The notes under the pieces: model-generated
Seen by the model: the letters and a program-made list of their open reading frames with translations, nothing else
What the model was told of the DNA's origin: nothing
Databases searched by the model: none
Assembly (NCBI GenBank): GCA_007244375.1
Contig: SCVW01000016.1
Location: forward strand, 124,001 to 188,000
Reading direction: 5' to 3'
DNA length: 64,000 bases
DNA from: Smithella sp.
GTDB lineage: Bacteria; Desulfobacterota; Syntrophia; Syntrophales; Smithellaceae
Program-made: the position numbers and the translations under genes
Part shown: positions 9,542 through 18,797 of the stretch, in pieces
Position numbering within the stretch: position 1 is the first letter of the stretch
Layout of the letters: each line of letters starts with the position of its first letter

Positions 9542-9850
9542 ATGCGGTCAAAAAAGCAATCCAAAGCAGAAGTTGTTATGAATGTAAAGGCAACCACTTA
9601 TGTAGCTGTTGAAGAAATAATGGAGAAAAAACTGGAAGATATTGCTACGATCTTATCTTCTTCCGGTGACCGCAAAAGTAAGCTTTACGAAGAGGTTATG
9701 AGTATGGTGGAAAAAGGTTTATTTAAAATAGCTTTGCGCCGGTCAAATGGCATAAAAAGTTCGGCTGCAGTTTTTTTAGGCATAAACCGCAACACATTTA
9801 CTGACAAAATGGCTAAACTGGGTATTAGCTGTGGGAAAAATAATAAGTAG
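9542..9850 (+). CDS. Fis-like DNA-binding protein
   Basis: A 102-residue protein whose last ~55 residues match the Fis-type helix-turn-helix (LYEEVMSMVEKGLFKIALRR, then SAAVFLGINRNTFTDKMAKLGI). Fis-like domains bind DNA as dimers and also end NtrC-type activators. The lack of an ATPase domain makes this a stand-alone Fis-like regulator or nucleoid protein. AAGGAG lies 14 nt upstream of ATG 9542, which is a long spacing. ATG 9581 (MNVKATT) is an alternative. It precedes the beta-helix/GlmS-like pair by 14 bp and may be co-transcribed with it. Confidence 0.75.
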   Translation: MRSKKQSKAEVVMNVKATTYVAVEEIMEKKLEDIATILSSSGDRKSKLYEEVMSMVEKGLFKIALRRSNGIKSSAAVFLGINRNTFTDKMAKLGISCGKNNK

Positions 9851-9864
9851 TAGTTAAAAAATTT

Positions 9865-11127
9865 ATGGCCAGTACTATTAAGAAAACCGTAACTTTACCT
9901 CCAAAAGTAATATGTCTCTTAAAAAAAGGGGTTCGGATGACGAACCCTTTTTCCGTAGAAATCGGAGATGAAGTAAACACGCAAATGATTGCCAATTCTT
10001 CAATAATTTATGGTAGTGCAAAAATATACGGTGAAGATACGGTAATATCTCCGGAAGTAAAACTGGGCTTCGAAGGACCTGTTACTCTGATTAATTGTCA
10101 ACTGGGCAATGCAGTAGAGTTAAGAGGCGGATATTTTAACAATTCGGTATTTTTAGATAAGGCAGCAATGGGCAGCAACGCACAGGTTCGCTCTGGATGC
10201 CTTTTAGAAGAAGAAGCAGGCGGAAATCATTGCGTAGGGATGAAACAGACAATACTCTTTCCTTTCGTGCAGTTGGGAAGTCTCATTAATTTTTGTGATT
10301 GCCTGATGGCTGGCGGTACAAGTCGCAGGAATCACAGCGAAGTGGGTAGTTCCTACATTCATTTCAATTTTACTCCACGGCAAAACAAAGCGACCCCTTC
10401 ATTAATCGGCGATGTGCCGCGTGGTGTAATGTTGCGGGAACCGCCGATATTCCTTGGTGGTCAGGGTGGCATTGTAGGACCGGTACAAATTGACTACGGA
10501 ACGGTGATCCCGGCTGGTATTATCTGCCGGCAGGATTTTAAAACCGATGGAATACATTGGACATCGCTAACCTCCCTTGAAAAGAAGCAAGCACCGGCCA
10601 GTACCCAGGGCGGTGACATTATCAGAAAAGTTAAACATAATGTAGAGTACGTGGCTAATTTGTCAGCATTGAGGCAGTGGTATCACCATGTGCGCCACGA
10701 GTTTTTTATTAAAGAAACATACGGTGATGGCCTTTATGCCGGAGCGTGCAGGGTTCTTGACGAAGCCATTCTGGAAAGGATCAAGCAGTTGCGCCTTTTT
10801 GCTCAAAGCATAGAGACCTCTATGAACTTAGTCACAAAAAAAATGGAAAAAATATATCCGGTTAGCCTGTCACGTGCTCAAAAACAGTTTTTGCAGGATT
10901 GGCCTCGAATGGAAGAATATCTTTCAGGCAACTATGAAGAAAAGATAGGACTGAAGAAAAGAGATTCATTTGTAAAAATAATGCAGCGTCTTTCTAAAAA
11001 AGGCAACTCTTATCTGGAATCAATAAGATTGTTAACACCTGCACAAACCCAGGAAGGTATGGATTGGTTAAGAAGTATTATTAAAAACATTATAGCTGAA
11101 TGTATAAATAACAACACCAGATCTTAG
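9865..11127 (+). CDS. Left-handed beta-helix protein, GlmU/LpxA-like; partner of GlmS-like gene
   Basis: The first ~230 residues show the imperfect hexapeptide pattern of left-handed beta-helix proteins (runs such as IIYGSAKIYGEDTVISPEV, NCQLGNAVELRGG), the fold of GlmU and LpxA acyltransferase domains. It also has a conserved-looking loop region (AGGTSRRNHSEVGSSYIHFN, LGGQGGIVGPVQIDYGTVIP). The C-terminal ~180 residues are helical and unlike GlmU. There is no N-terminal nucleotidyltransferase signature (GxGTRM), so it is not a complete pyrophosphorylase even if homologues carry that label. It ends 17 bp before a giant GlmS-like gene, suggesting a shared role in amino-sugar nucleotide metabolism (inference). 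Confidence 0.6.
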   Translation: MASTIKKTVTLPPKVICLLKKGVRMTNPFSVEIGDEVNTQMIANSSIIYGSAKIYGEDTVISPEVKLGFEGPVTLINCQLGNAVELRGGYFNNSVFLDKAAMGSNAQVRSGCLLEEEAGGNHCVGMKQTILFPFVQLGSLINFCDCLMAGGTSRRNHSEVGSSYIHFNFTPRQNKATPSLIGDVPRGVMLREPPIFLGGQGGIVGPVQIDYGTVIPAGIICRQDFKTDGIHWTSLTSLEKKQAPASTQGGDIIRKVKHNVEYVANLSALRQWYHHVRHEFFIKETYGDGLYAGACRVLDEAILERIKQLRLFAQSIETSMNLVTKKMEKIYPVSLSRAQKQFLQDWPRMEEYLSGNYEEKIGLKKRDSFVKIMQRLSKKGNSYLESIRLLTPAQTQEGMDWLRSIIKNIIAECINNNTRS

Positions 11128-11144
11128 CAGCGGAAAGAAAAATA

Positions 11145-14100
11145 ATGTTTGTTGTGCGAATGCTTAATACCATAAAAACAATGGGCCGGTTTTTTGCGGT
11201 CTGTAAAGTGTTTGTAGGGAAAAATCCGGCAAATGTTTCCGTCCCGGCAATAATTTTCTTTCCACTTATGACTTCCCGGCTTAACTGCGGTTTTGCCGGA
11301 TTAATGGCCTACCATTCCGGAAAGAAATCAGCCACATCCGACCCTGACATCGTCCTTGGCAGGTTGTGGAAAAAAGTCAAAAACTCCTGTCTGAAAAACA
11401 TTACCGGCGGAAAAATCGGCGCACAGGAATACTTCCATGGAATATCAACGCTCGGCTCCATGGAAAAAACCGTATTGGAACTGAAAGAAGAAAACATACA
11501 GGAAGCTATTTTCTTCGACACCAAAAGCTGCGGGAAACTTTTCAACCTGACTGAAACAATGAAGATATTCCTCGCCGAAGAGGAAAAAATTCTGGAAGAC
11601 AGTGCAGCAAAATTTTCCTCCGCCGACCTGGAAATCATCAACAGCAGAATCATTCTCTTCAAGGATATTTTGTGGGGTCTGGAAAAAGACATTCTGGATA
11701 ATTTCGCCAAGATTCTGGATCTCTCCGGTTCGGATAAACCGGCAGCCCTTAACCGGCCTACTTTTAAAAAATACAGGCAGCTTAATCTGTTGCTGAATTC
11801 CCTGAACCGTCTGGAAGTTCGCGGCAGGGATTCGGCCGGATTACAAATAGTTTTTTCCCTAAAGAAAGAAAAGGATTTTGAACGCGTATTATCCGATTTG
11901 CGGGGAAAAGGATTATATGAAGATTATTGGAAGCGTTCGCAGCAGGGAGATCTTCTCAACGGCTCGATCGGCGTGGCCAGTCACAAAATATCCGGCAAGA
12001 CGAAAACGATCATAACCTTTACCTATAAAACATTCTCCATCGTCGGTGAACTGGAAAGAAACGCCAAAGATTTAAAGCAAACCATAAAGTCAGATAAAAT
12101 ATTTCAGTATTTCGCTCGTATGGACGCTACCAGCGAAACAGCGCTTCTGCATACCCGATGGGCATCGGTCGGTTCCATAACGGAAGAAAATTGCCATCCG
12201 GTCAATAATTATAAACCCGACCAGCCTGAACCGCGCTTTCCTTTTTATGCTCAATCCCCGGCCAACATTAACGCAATTTTGAACGGCGACATCGATAATT
12301 ACCCCGCGCTTTACAACAATTTGAACCTCGACAAAGAACCTGTTGACGCAAGAGTCACGACCGACACCAAAATCATTCCCCTGCAGATCGAAAAATATCT
12401 TAAGGAAGGATGTAATCTCGCAGAATCTTTCCGCCTCGCGGTGAATGATTTCGCAGGATCCCATGCCATCGTCATGACCTGCGATCTGGAACCGGGCAGG
12501 TTTTTCCTGGCGCTCAAGGGCAGCGGCCAATCCATTTATGTCGGCATCGGTTCGGATCAGTACATGTTTTCTTCGGAACTTTACGGCCTTGTGGAAGTCA
12601 TGCCCCGCTTCATAAAAATGAACGGAGAAACCGGCAGCAAAAACGGATCCACCGGACAAATTTTCATTCTGGATCAGCACTCCACCGGCGGCATTGCCGG
12701 AATCAAGGCCTGTTATTACGACGGATCCGAAATTATTCTCAATGACGATTACGTACAGAAAGCCGAGATTACAACCAGAGACATCGATCGCGGCAATTAC
12801 CCCCATTTCTTCCTCAAGGAAATTTCCGAATCGGCTGACTCCATCAGGAAAACCCTGCGCGGCAAATACCGCATCACCACAGGCAAAAATTCTTCAGCCC
12901 GGGTCGCCTTCAATCTGGGAGCTAATATCATTCCCTCTGCCGTCAAAACAGGTCTCAAGCAGGGCAAAATAAAGAACATCATCGTTATCGGTCATGGAAC
13001 CGCCGCGGTTGCAGGAGTCGCCGTTGCCGATGCCATGTCCCACTACTTAAGAAACAAGAATATCAATATTAATGCCCGGCTAGCCTCGGAGCTGAGCGGA
13101 TTTTTACTCAAAGACAATCTTTCGGACACGCTCGTCATTCCCATCACGCAATCGGGAACGACAACGGATACCAATCGCGCCGTGACCATGGCCCGCGAAC
13201 GCGGCGCTTTCGTCATTTCCATCGTCAACAGAAGACAATCGGACATCACCGCCAAAGCTCACGGCGTATTTTACACCAGTGACGGACGCGACATTGAAAT
13301 GTCAGTCGCGTCCACGAAGGCTTTTTACTCACAGATTATTGCGGGGCAGGTGCTGGCCCTTTACATCGCCCAGCTTCTGGAATCAAGGAACAATGATTAC
13401 ATTGCTTCCAAATTACGCAATCTCGAAAAAGCGCCCATGCTGATGGCGCGTGTTTTCTCGCGGAAGGAGGAAATTGCTGCGTCCGTCGAAAAAACTTCCG
13501 CCAAAAAATTCTGGGCAATCGTGGGAAGCGGCCCCAATAAAGCAGCCGCCGATGAAATCAGGATAAAACTCAGCGAGCTTTGTTATAAAATTATTTCCTC
13601 CGACATTGTGGAAAATAAAAAGCATATCGATTTGTCGGCGGAACCTTTGATTCTGGTGTGCGCCTCCGGAAATCCGGGACCGGTCATGGACGACATCGTC
13701 AAGGAAGTGGAAATTTTCAAGGCTCATAAAGCCGGCGTGGTCATTTTTGCGGATGAGGACGATAATCGTTTCGACAAAGTTGCCGACGCCGTCATTCCTG
13801 TTCCCGCTGCACCGATGCCTCTACCGGTCATTCTGAATACCATGGCCGGCCATCTTTGGGGTTATTACGCCGCATGCAGCATCAACAGGGAAGCCATCAT
13901 CTTCAAGGAATTCCGCAACGACCTAAATCTGCTCATGACGGAACAGGTGAAAAAAAATTATTCGATTTACGAAAAAATCGCCGACGTTAATCTCCGCCTG
14001 TTGATTAACAAGTTTGACAAATCATTCAACGGCCGGCGCAACGACGGTGCATTCCACCTATTAAATATCAAAACAATTTCCGACCTGGTGATTTTATTAA

Positions 14101-14873
14101 AATACGCTTCCGGCAAACTGCCGCTGGAAGATTTCCGGCATGAATTCAAAGTCGACAACGGGTTTATTTCACCGTTGAATTTTCTGGACGTCGTCCTGGG
14201 GAAAGCCATCGACGAATTGACCCGTCCGATAGACGCCATACGTCATCAGGCCAAGACGGTTACCGTGGGGACAAGCCGCAAAGAAACCGTGCTCAAGGGC
14301 GTCATTTTCGATCTTCTGGAAAAACTCAATTTCACCGTCAAGGATCTGACTTACAAGAATGTCATGACGATCAGCAGAATACAGCCCGTTGTTTCCTCCG
14401 TGCGCGGATATACCCTATACGGCATCAATAATCTTGACGAACGGGGAAATCCTTCCGATAATTCAACGATCACCATTATCCGAAAAGAGGGAATTGCCAG
14501 AGGGATGGCCTCACGGGCGGAAACTTCCAAAATGCTGATGGGAACAAAGAGAACCATCGTCAGCACCGGCCATGCGTATATTGGCAAAGGCAAGGCGGAT
14601 GGCGCTTCCATCTTCATTTTACCGCTGAAGAGGGGAGGCGAGCTCATCAACAACCTGCTTTTGCTCCATGTGGAATACAATGAACTTCTGCCGGTTGCCG
14701 GAAAGAAGGAAGTTTTAGGCTACCGTTACAACGACATCAGAAATCTGGTAAATGAATATAATATCAACTGGGATGATGCTTATTTGGAAAAATTTCCAAT
14801 TGCTGATTTGTTCAGTGAACCGGTGGAAACTCTGGCCTGGCGAATTAAGCAGATGGTCATTACAAATAATTAA
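11145..14873 (+). CDS. Giant GlmS-like protein (glutamine amidotransferase plus two SIS domains, 1242 aa)
   Basis: GlmS makes glucosamine-6-phosphate from fructose-6-phosphate and glutamine. Recognisable GlmS blocks, in order: CGFAGLM (Cys48, like the nucleophilic Cys1), LEVRGRDSAGL (223-233), LLHTRWASVGS (334-344), AILNGDIDN (377-385), TDTKIIPL, HFFLKEISE (554-562), SIS1 with GHGTAAVAG and ITQSGTTTDT (667-676) and ASTKAF (722-727), and SIS2 from ~785 to 910. It is twice the usual ~610 residues. A ~180-residue insertion splits the Cys block from the RGRDSAG block, and ~330 residues follow SIS2. Cys48 is preceded by 47 residues, so glutaminase activity would need proteolytic exposure of that Cys. 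GC looks higher than in neighbours. It may be a diverged or regulatory GlmS relative rather than true GlmS. Confidence 0.8.
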   Translation: MFVVRMLNTIKTMGRFFAVCKVFVGKNPANVSVPAIIFFPLMTSRLNCGFAGLMAYHSGKKSATSDPDIVLGRLWKKVKNSCLKNITGGKIGAQEYFHGISTLGSMEKTVLELKEENIQEAIFFDTKSCGKLFNLTETMKIFLAEEEKILEDSAAKFSSADLEIINSRIILFKDILWGLEKDILDNFAKILDLSGSDKPAALNRPTFKKYRQLNLLLNSLNRLEVRGRDSAGLQIVFSLKKEKDFERVLSDLRGKGLYEDYWKRSQQGDLLNGSIGVASHKISGKTKTIITFTYKTFSIVGELERNAKDLKQTIKSDKIFQYFARMDATSETALLHTRWASVGSITEENCHPVNNYKPDQPEPRFPFYAQSPANINAILNGDIDNYPALYNNLNLDKEPVDARVTTDTKIIPLQIEKYLKEGCNLAESFRLAVNDFAGSHAIVMTCDLEPGRFFLALKGSGQSIYVGIGSDQYMFSSELYGLVEVMPRFIKMNGETGSKNGSTGQIFILDQHSTGGIAGIKACYYDGSEIILNDDYVQKAEITTRDIDRGNYPHFFLKEISESADSIRKTLRGKYRITTGKNSSARVAFNLGANIIPSAVKTGLKQGKIKNIIVIGHGTAAVAGVAVADAMSHYLRNKNININARLASELSGFLLKDNLSDTLVIPITQSGTTTDTNRAVTMARERGAFVISIVNRRQSDITAKAHGVFYTSDGRDIEMSVASTKAFYSQIIAGQVLALYIAQLLESRNNDYIASKLRNLEKAPMLMARVFSRKEEIAASVEKTSAKKFWAIVGSGPNKAAADEIRIKLSELCYKIISSDIVENKKHIDLSAEPLILVCASGNPGPVMDDIVKEVEIFKAHKAGVVIFADEDDNRFDKVADAVIPVPAAPMPLPVILNTMAGHLWGYYAACSINREAIIFKEFRNDLNLLMTEQVKKNYSIYEKIADVNLRLLINKFDKSFNGRRNDGAFHLLNIKTISDLVILLKYASGKLPLEDFRHEFKVDNGFISPLNFLDVVLGKAIDELTRPIDAIRHQAKTVTVGTSRKETVLKGVIFDLLEKLNFTVKDLTYKNVMTISRIQPVVSSVRGYTLYGINNLDERGNPSDNSTITIIRKEGIARGMASRAETSKMLMGTKRTIVSTGHAYIGKGKADGASIFILPLKRGGELINNLLLLHVEYNELLPVAGKKEVLGYRYNDIRNLVNEYNINWDDAYLEKFPIADLFSEPVETLAWRIKQMVITNN

Positions 14874-14940
14874 AGTTTATTGCTGAACTTGCGGTGAAAG
14901 AGCTTGATTTTTACAGTCATAAATACTTGAATAGTATTGA

Positions 14941-16593
<1,653 letters not shown>

Positions 16594-16596
16594 TTA

Positions 16597-16641
16597 ATAA
16601 TATTAACATATTGGCAAGATAACATTGCCCGTTAATATTAT
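16597..16641 (+). terminator. Hairpin just downstream of pyrG
   Basis: ATAATATTAAC (16597-16607) pairs perfectly with GTTAATATTAT (16631-16641); inside it, GGCAA pairs with TTGCC. It begins 4 bp after the pyrG stop. No T-tract follows, so a classic Rho-independent terminator is doubtful; it may protect the transcript 3' end. Confidence 0.4.
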
Positions 16642-16871
16642 GGACGCATCATCTCCCGCTTCTGGAATATTAGAAATGGTCCTGAGTGTATAAGTAACAA
16701 AAAGTTAATTAATCCTATATTATCCGTCATCCGGTTCATCAGTTTATGCTTGACAGTCCTTAATAATTAAGCTAATCAACAAAACCTTATTTAAAAAAAC
16801 TAAAATATTACAAACGCATCAGGGTAATATTTAACAAAATTTTTAGAAAAATTAAGTTCAGGAGGGTACTT

Positions 16872-17135
16872 TTGGCAACACATAAATCAGCAGAAAAACG
16901 TGACCGACAGAATAAAAAACACCGCGCGAGCAATGTCGCCGCCAAGTCCGCACTAAAAACAAAGATTAAGTCAGTAATTGAAAATGTAAACAGCAAGGAT
17001 AAAGAAAAATCGATTAATGCTCTCAAGACTGCTATTCCCGCATTGAATAAAGCAGCCAGCAAAGGTTTAATTCATAAAAAAAATGCTGCACGGAAAGTTT
17101 CCCGACTGACCAAAAAAGTCAACGCTGTTCAATAG
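16872..17135 (+). CDS. rpsT: 30S ribosomal protein S20
   Basis: A primary-binding small-subunit protein. The 87-residue basic sequence is typical: it begins MATHKSAEKRDRQNKKHR and has the TLIH-like conserved end KGLIHKKNAARKVSRL. Translation starts at TTG 16872; AGGAGG lies at an ideal distance upstream and the encoded ATHKSAEK matches the family start. It is monocistronic, with a 278-bp upstream gap and a strong terminator downstream. Bases 16750-16755 (TTGACA) could be a -35 box, but no good -10 box follows at 17 bp. Confidence 0.97.
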   Translation: MATHKSAEKRDRQNKKHRASNVAAKSALKTKIKSVIENVNSKDKEKSINALKTAIPALNKAASKGLIHKKNAARKVSRLTKKVNAVQ

Positions 17136-17258
17136 TGATACTCCAATAGTGTATAACCTAAAGGTCTTTATAGGTGCATTGAAATTTGGTTAGTCGAATC
17201 CCGAACTATCGGAACGAAACGGATAAGGATTTGACACAACTATCGCGAGAAATAATAA

Positions 17259-17300
17259 AAAGGCCGGCGTCAAAAACCGGCCTTTGATTTTTTTATTTTT
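17259..17300 (+). terminator. Rho-independent terminator downstream of rpsT
   Basis: AAAGGCCGG (17259-17267) pairs perfectly with CCGGCCTTT (17277-17285) around a 9-nt loop and is followed by a T-rich tail to 17300. Correctly placed to end rpsT transcription. Confidence 0.9.
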
Positions 17301-17382
17301 ATATTTCATTCTTCACAAGAATTAATTTTACATTTGCTTTGTCTTTAATAATCATTTAGAAATGAATAAAAGGACGATTATT

Positions 17383-18117
17383 ATGAAAGCAAAAAAACAT
17401 AATGACCAGTCTTACGGCAATTTAATTGTAGAAATAGGACGCTTGTTTGTTAATAAGCCCTATAAAACCGGAACACTTGATAACGCCGGCAAAGAAAAAC
17501 TGATTGTCAACGTATCGGCCTTTGACTGCACTACTTTTGTGGAAACGACTCTTGCGCTTGCCCGCTGCGCCTCTGACGGAAAAATTTCACACAATCAATT
17601 CCTGGGAAATTTAAAATCAATTCGCTACCGTCAGGGGAAAATTAAAGGTTACTCTTCCCGCCTCCATTATTTTGCCGACTGGCTGCGCGACAATGAAAAA
17701 AAGAAGATTTTAAAAGATGTGTCGAGAAACCTTGGCGGCAAGCCTAAACGCAAAAAAATTAATTTTATGACTGTTCATCGCGAATTGTATCCAGCTTTGC
17801 AAAACAAACCTCAATTTGCCAGGATGGCATTGGTTGAAAAAATACTTTCCCGTAAAACTTTCTACGTAATTGAAAAAGACAAAGTAAACACGCAAAAAGC
17901 AGGAATATATAATGGCGATATCATAGCCTTTACCACAAATCAGGAAGGACTGGACGTGGTGCATTTAGGCTTTGCTTTATGGCAGGGTAAAAGCCTGTGC
18001 CTGCTTCACGCATCAAGCAAGGAAGAAGCAGTGGTCATCTCGAAAAAAAATCTCTTTGCCTATTGTAAATCCAACAAAATATTCACCGGCATAATCATCG
18101 CCCGACCTTTATTCTAA
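17383..18117 (+). CDS. DUF1460 family, NlpC/P60-fold amidase-like protein
   Basis: Resembles the DUF1460 family, which structural work on other members places with NlpC/P60 N-acetylmuramoyl-L-alanine amidase-like enzymes acting on muropeptides. The catalytic Cys is visible in VSAFDCTTFVETTLALAR (C49) and the His in LDVVHLGFAL (H194). I start at ATG 17383 because AAAAGGA lies about 9 nt upstream; an ATG at 17362 adds seven residues with no Shine-Dalgarno. No signal peptide is apparent, suggesting action on imported muropeptides in the cytoplasm (inference). That would fit the recycling cluster at 37-44 kb. Confidence 0.75.
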   Translation: MKAKKHNDQSYGNLIVEIGRLFVNKPYKTGTLDNAGKEKLIVNVSAFDCTTFVETTLALARCASDGKISHNQFLGNLKSIRYRQGKIKGYSSRLHYFADWLRDNEKKKILKDVSRNLGGKPKRKKINFMTVHRELYPALQNKPQFARMALVEKILSRKTFYVIEKDKVNTQKAGIYNGDIIAFTTNQEGLDVVHLGFALWQGKSLCLLHASSKEEAVVISKKNLFAYCKSNKIFTGIIIARPLF

Positions 18118-18118
18118 A

Positions 18119-18237
18119 CCGATTTCGAATCAAAGATGAGATCAAGGCGGAAAAGAAGAGGCAACGCAGGCGTATATGTCAATACGTCGAGTTGACGATA
18201 ACGAATCCAACGCAGATAGCGCTTTAATTTGAAACCG
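18119..18237. repeat. ~120-bp intergenic repeat with imperfect terminal inverted repeats (copy 1)
   Basis: The ends 18119-18135 (CGATTTCGAATCAAAG core) and 18221-18237 are reverse complements at 14 of 17 positions. The interior holds the hairpin CGTAT..ATACG near 18170. A segment of it recurs in opposite orientation at the right edge of the window (63944-64000, sharing ATATACGCCTGCG). It fills the gap between the convergent DUF1460 and M15 genes. MITE- or REP-like origin is inferred. Confidence 0.55.
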
Positions 18238-18240
18238 GCA

Positions 18241-18795
18241 TTATGGTTTCTCGAAATGATGATAGTCCTTCGGCTGCTCAAAATTCCCGCCCCAATGCCA
18301 GCCGCGTTTTAGAAATTCCTCAACTATCGGGTGGCCTGCCGCAAGAGTTCCACTTTCTCCAGGCAGATATCTCGAACCCTCCGGAGCGACGACTCCATTG
18401 GGATAGATAACAGGATTCTGTACCGGATTGATATCTATCGCTTTCCCCAGCGAATGCATGGATAATTTTGTTGTTCCTTCAATAACCCTGAAGTTGAAAG
18501 AAGAAGAATTATTATCCGCCATGGAGCTATAATCATCCCACTGGTAAGCAACTATGGGAATAACTTTTCCGATTGGAAATAGAATTTTTTCGATAAAGTT
18601 AAATATTTCATAAACATCATCTTCCAATTCCTGGTTGACGATGATTTGCCCCTGATGTTTTCTGCCGTCAAAAGAATAATAGCAGACATCGATAATTGAT
18701 AACAGATCGATAATCTGCGGTGGCGCATTTGTTCCTTCTATTGCTTCGGAAAAGCTCATGCAGCTATCCATAATAGTTTCTTCCGTAAAAAACAT
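18241..18795 (-). CDS. M15-type (VanY/D-Ala-D-Ala carboxypeptidase-like) peptidase
   Basis: Contains the zinc-site signature of M15 peptidases: SMHSLGKAIDINP (first His and Asp ligands) and, at the C terminus, GWHWGG..KDYHHFEKP (third His ligand). Such enzymes trim peptidoglycan peptides. The 184-residue form starts at ATG 18795, with AAGGA 8 nt upstream inside the end of the preceding gene. A TTG start at 18801 would overlap that stop codon by one base. No signal peptide is obvious, so either export is non-classical or the substrate is cytoplasmic. It is translationally close to the glycosyltransferase/HIT fusion upstream. Confidence 0.75.
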   Translation of the reverse strand: MFFTEETIMDSCMSFSEAIEGTNAPPQIIDLLSIIDVCYYSFDGRKHQGQIIVNQELEDDVYEIFNFIEKILFPIGKVIPIVAYQWDDYSSMADNNSSSFNFRVIEGTTKLSMHSLGKAIDINPVQNPVIYPNGVVAPEGSRYLPGESGTLAAGHPIVEEFLKRGWHWGGNFEQPKDYHHFEKP

Positions 18796-18797
18796 AT

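Noticed and set aside
12090-12806. Antisense frame of about 238 residues within the GlmS-like gene
   Set aside because: It lies wholly inside a gene with clear GlmS motifs, has no ribosome binding site and no recognisable domain.
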